From Acinetobacter lwoffii (GTDB lineage: Bacteria; Pseudomonadota; Gammaproteobacteria; Pseudomonadales; Moraxellaceae): 64,000 nt of DNA. Location of the stretch: contig NZ_CP072549.1 in the NCBI RefSeq assembly GCF_019343495.1, positions 1,054,001-1,118,000 on the forward strand, in the 5' to 3' direction. This document shows positions 63,897 through 64,000 of the stretch, piece by piece. The notes beneath the pieces are model-generated. The model saw only the letters and a program-made list of their open reading frames with translations, ran no database searches and had not been told where the DNA came from. The number at the start of each line of letters is the position of its first letter. Positions within the stretch are counted from its first letter, which is position 1. The position numbers were made by a program, and so were the translations under genes.

Positions 63897-64000
63897 GACT
63901 GGCGCACTCCAAACTTACTAACTTTAATCTATTGATGCTATGGGCTGTTGCGATGTCATTTAGCAAGTCTGACACGAACATTGAGTTGCCACATGCACAT

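Noticed and set aside
1..64000. CRISPR arrays, prophage, integron or defence island
   Set aside because: No direct-repeat array with regular spacers, no phage structural genes, no integrase and no recognised defence gene is visible in the window.

Overview
The window is a 64 kb stretch of ordinary chromosome from a gammaproteobacterium, almost certainly an Acinetobacter (Moraxellaceae). The assignment rests on gene content and order (tsaD divergent from rpsU-yqeY, pyrD-cvpA-purF, crp divergent from an osmC/yhfA-like gene, pyrB followed by a non-catalytic pyrC', dispersed type II secretion genes gspL-gspM), on protein lengths and sequences that look like those of Acinetobacter, and on the moderately AT-rich base composition. 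The species cannot be named from the sequence. No phage, integron, CRISPR array or resistance island is visible; the only mobile element is one IS5-family insertion sequence at the left end.

Layout. 0-3.5 kb: a poly-Gly lipoprotein, the IS element with two overlapping transposase frames, and a GAF-GGDEF diguanylate cyclase. 3.6-11.3 kb: tsaD, rpsU, yqeY, a BepA-like periplasmic protease, a GhrB-like reductase, a candidate DNA polymerase III psi subunit and an M48-like membrane protein whose zinc site is degenerate. 11.4-18.5 kb: purF, cvpA, pyrD, gspM, gspL, sixA, gpsA and a nitroreductase, all on the minus strand. 18.7-29.5 kb: a small lipoprotein, rhlB, a cold-shock protein, a TusA-like carrier, rpoH, thiS-thiG, a beta-class GST, a SulP transporter, trmB, a DUF2520 protein, a thioesterase and a methyltransferase. 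A three-hairpin intergenic repeat follows at 29.6 kb.

29.8-41.9 kb is the most coherent functional block: an acyl-CoA ligase and a TetR regulator face a plus-strand cluster of isovaleryl-CoA dehydrogenase, methylcrotonyl-CoA carboxylase beta, methylglutaconyl-CoA hydratase, carboxylase alpha, HMG-CoA lyase, two CoA-transferase subunits and a short-chain fatty acid transporter. Together these would take leucine-derived isovaleryl-CoA (or free isovalerate) to acetyl-CoA and acetoacetate, then activate acetoacetate for thiolysis.

41.9-64 kb: an OmpA-domain protein with a cytoplasmic N-terminal part, pyrC'-pyrB, rlmKL, clpB (behind a clear sigma-32 promoter), a solitary Xre/MbcA/ParS-type antitoxin-like gene, tas, crp/osmC, a metallophosphoesterase, tRNA-Val(GAC), a moxR-DUF58-tgpA operon, cstA-ybdD and efp. 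Most transcription units end in clear intrinsic terminators, listed separately.

I found no convincing new multi-gene system. The items most worth a second look are the catalytically degenerate M48-like protein, the putative psi subunit, the nested hairpin repeat, the solitary antitoxin-like gene and the tandem palindromes in front of the leucine/isovalerate cluster. Start codons were re-chosen where an internal start fits the ribosome-binding site and family length better than the longest open frame. Functions are recognised by reading motifs and remembered family sequences; no database search was run.
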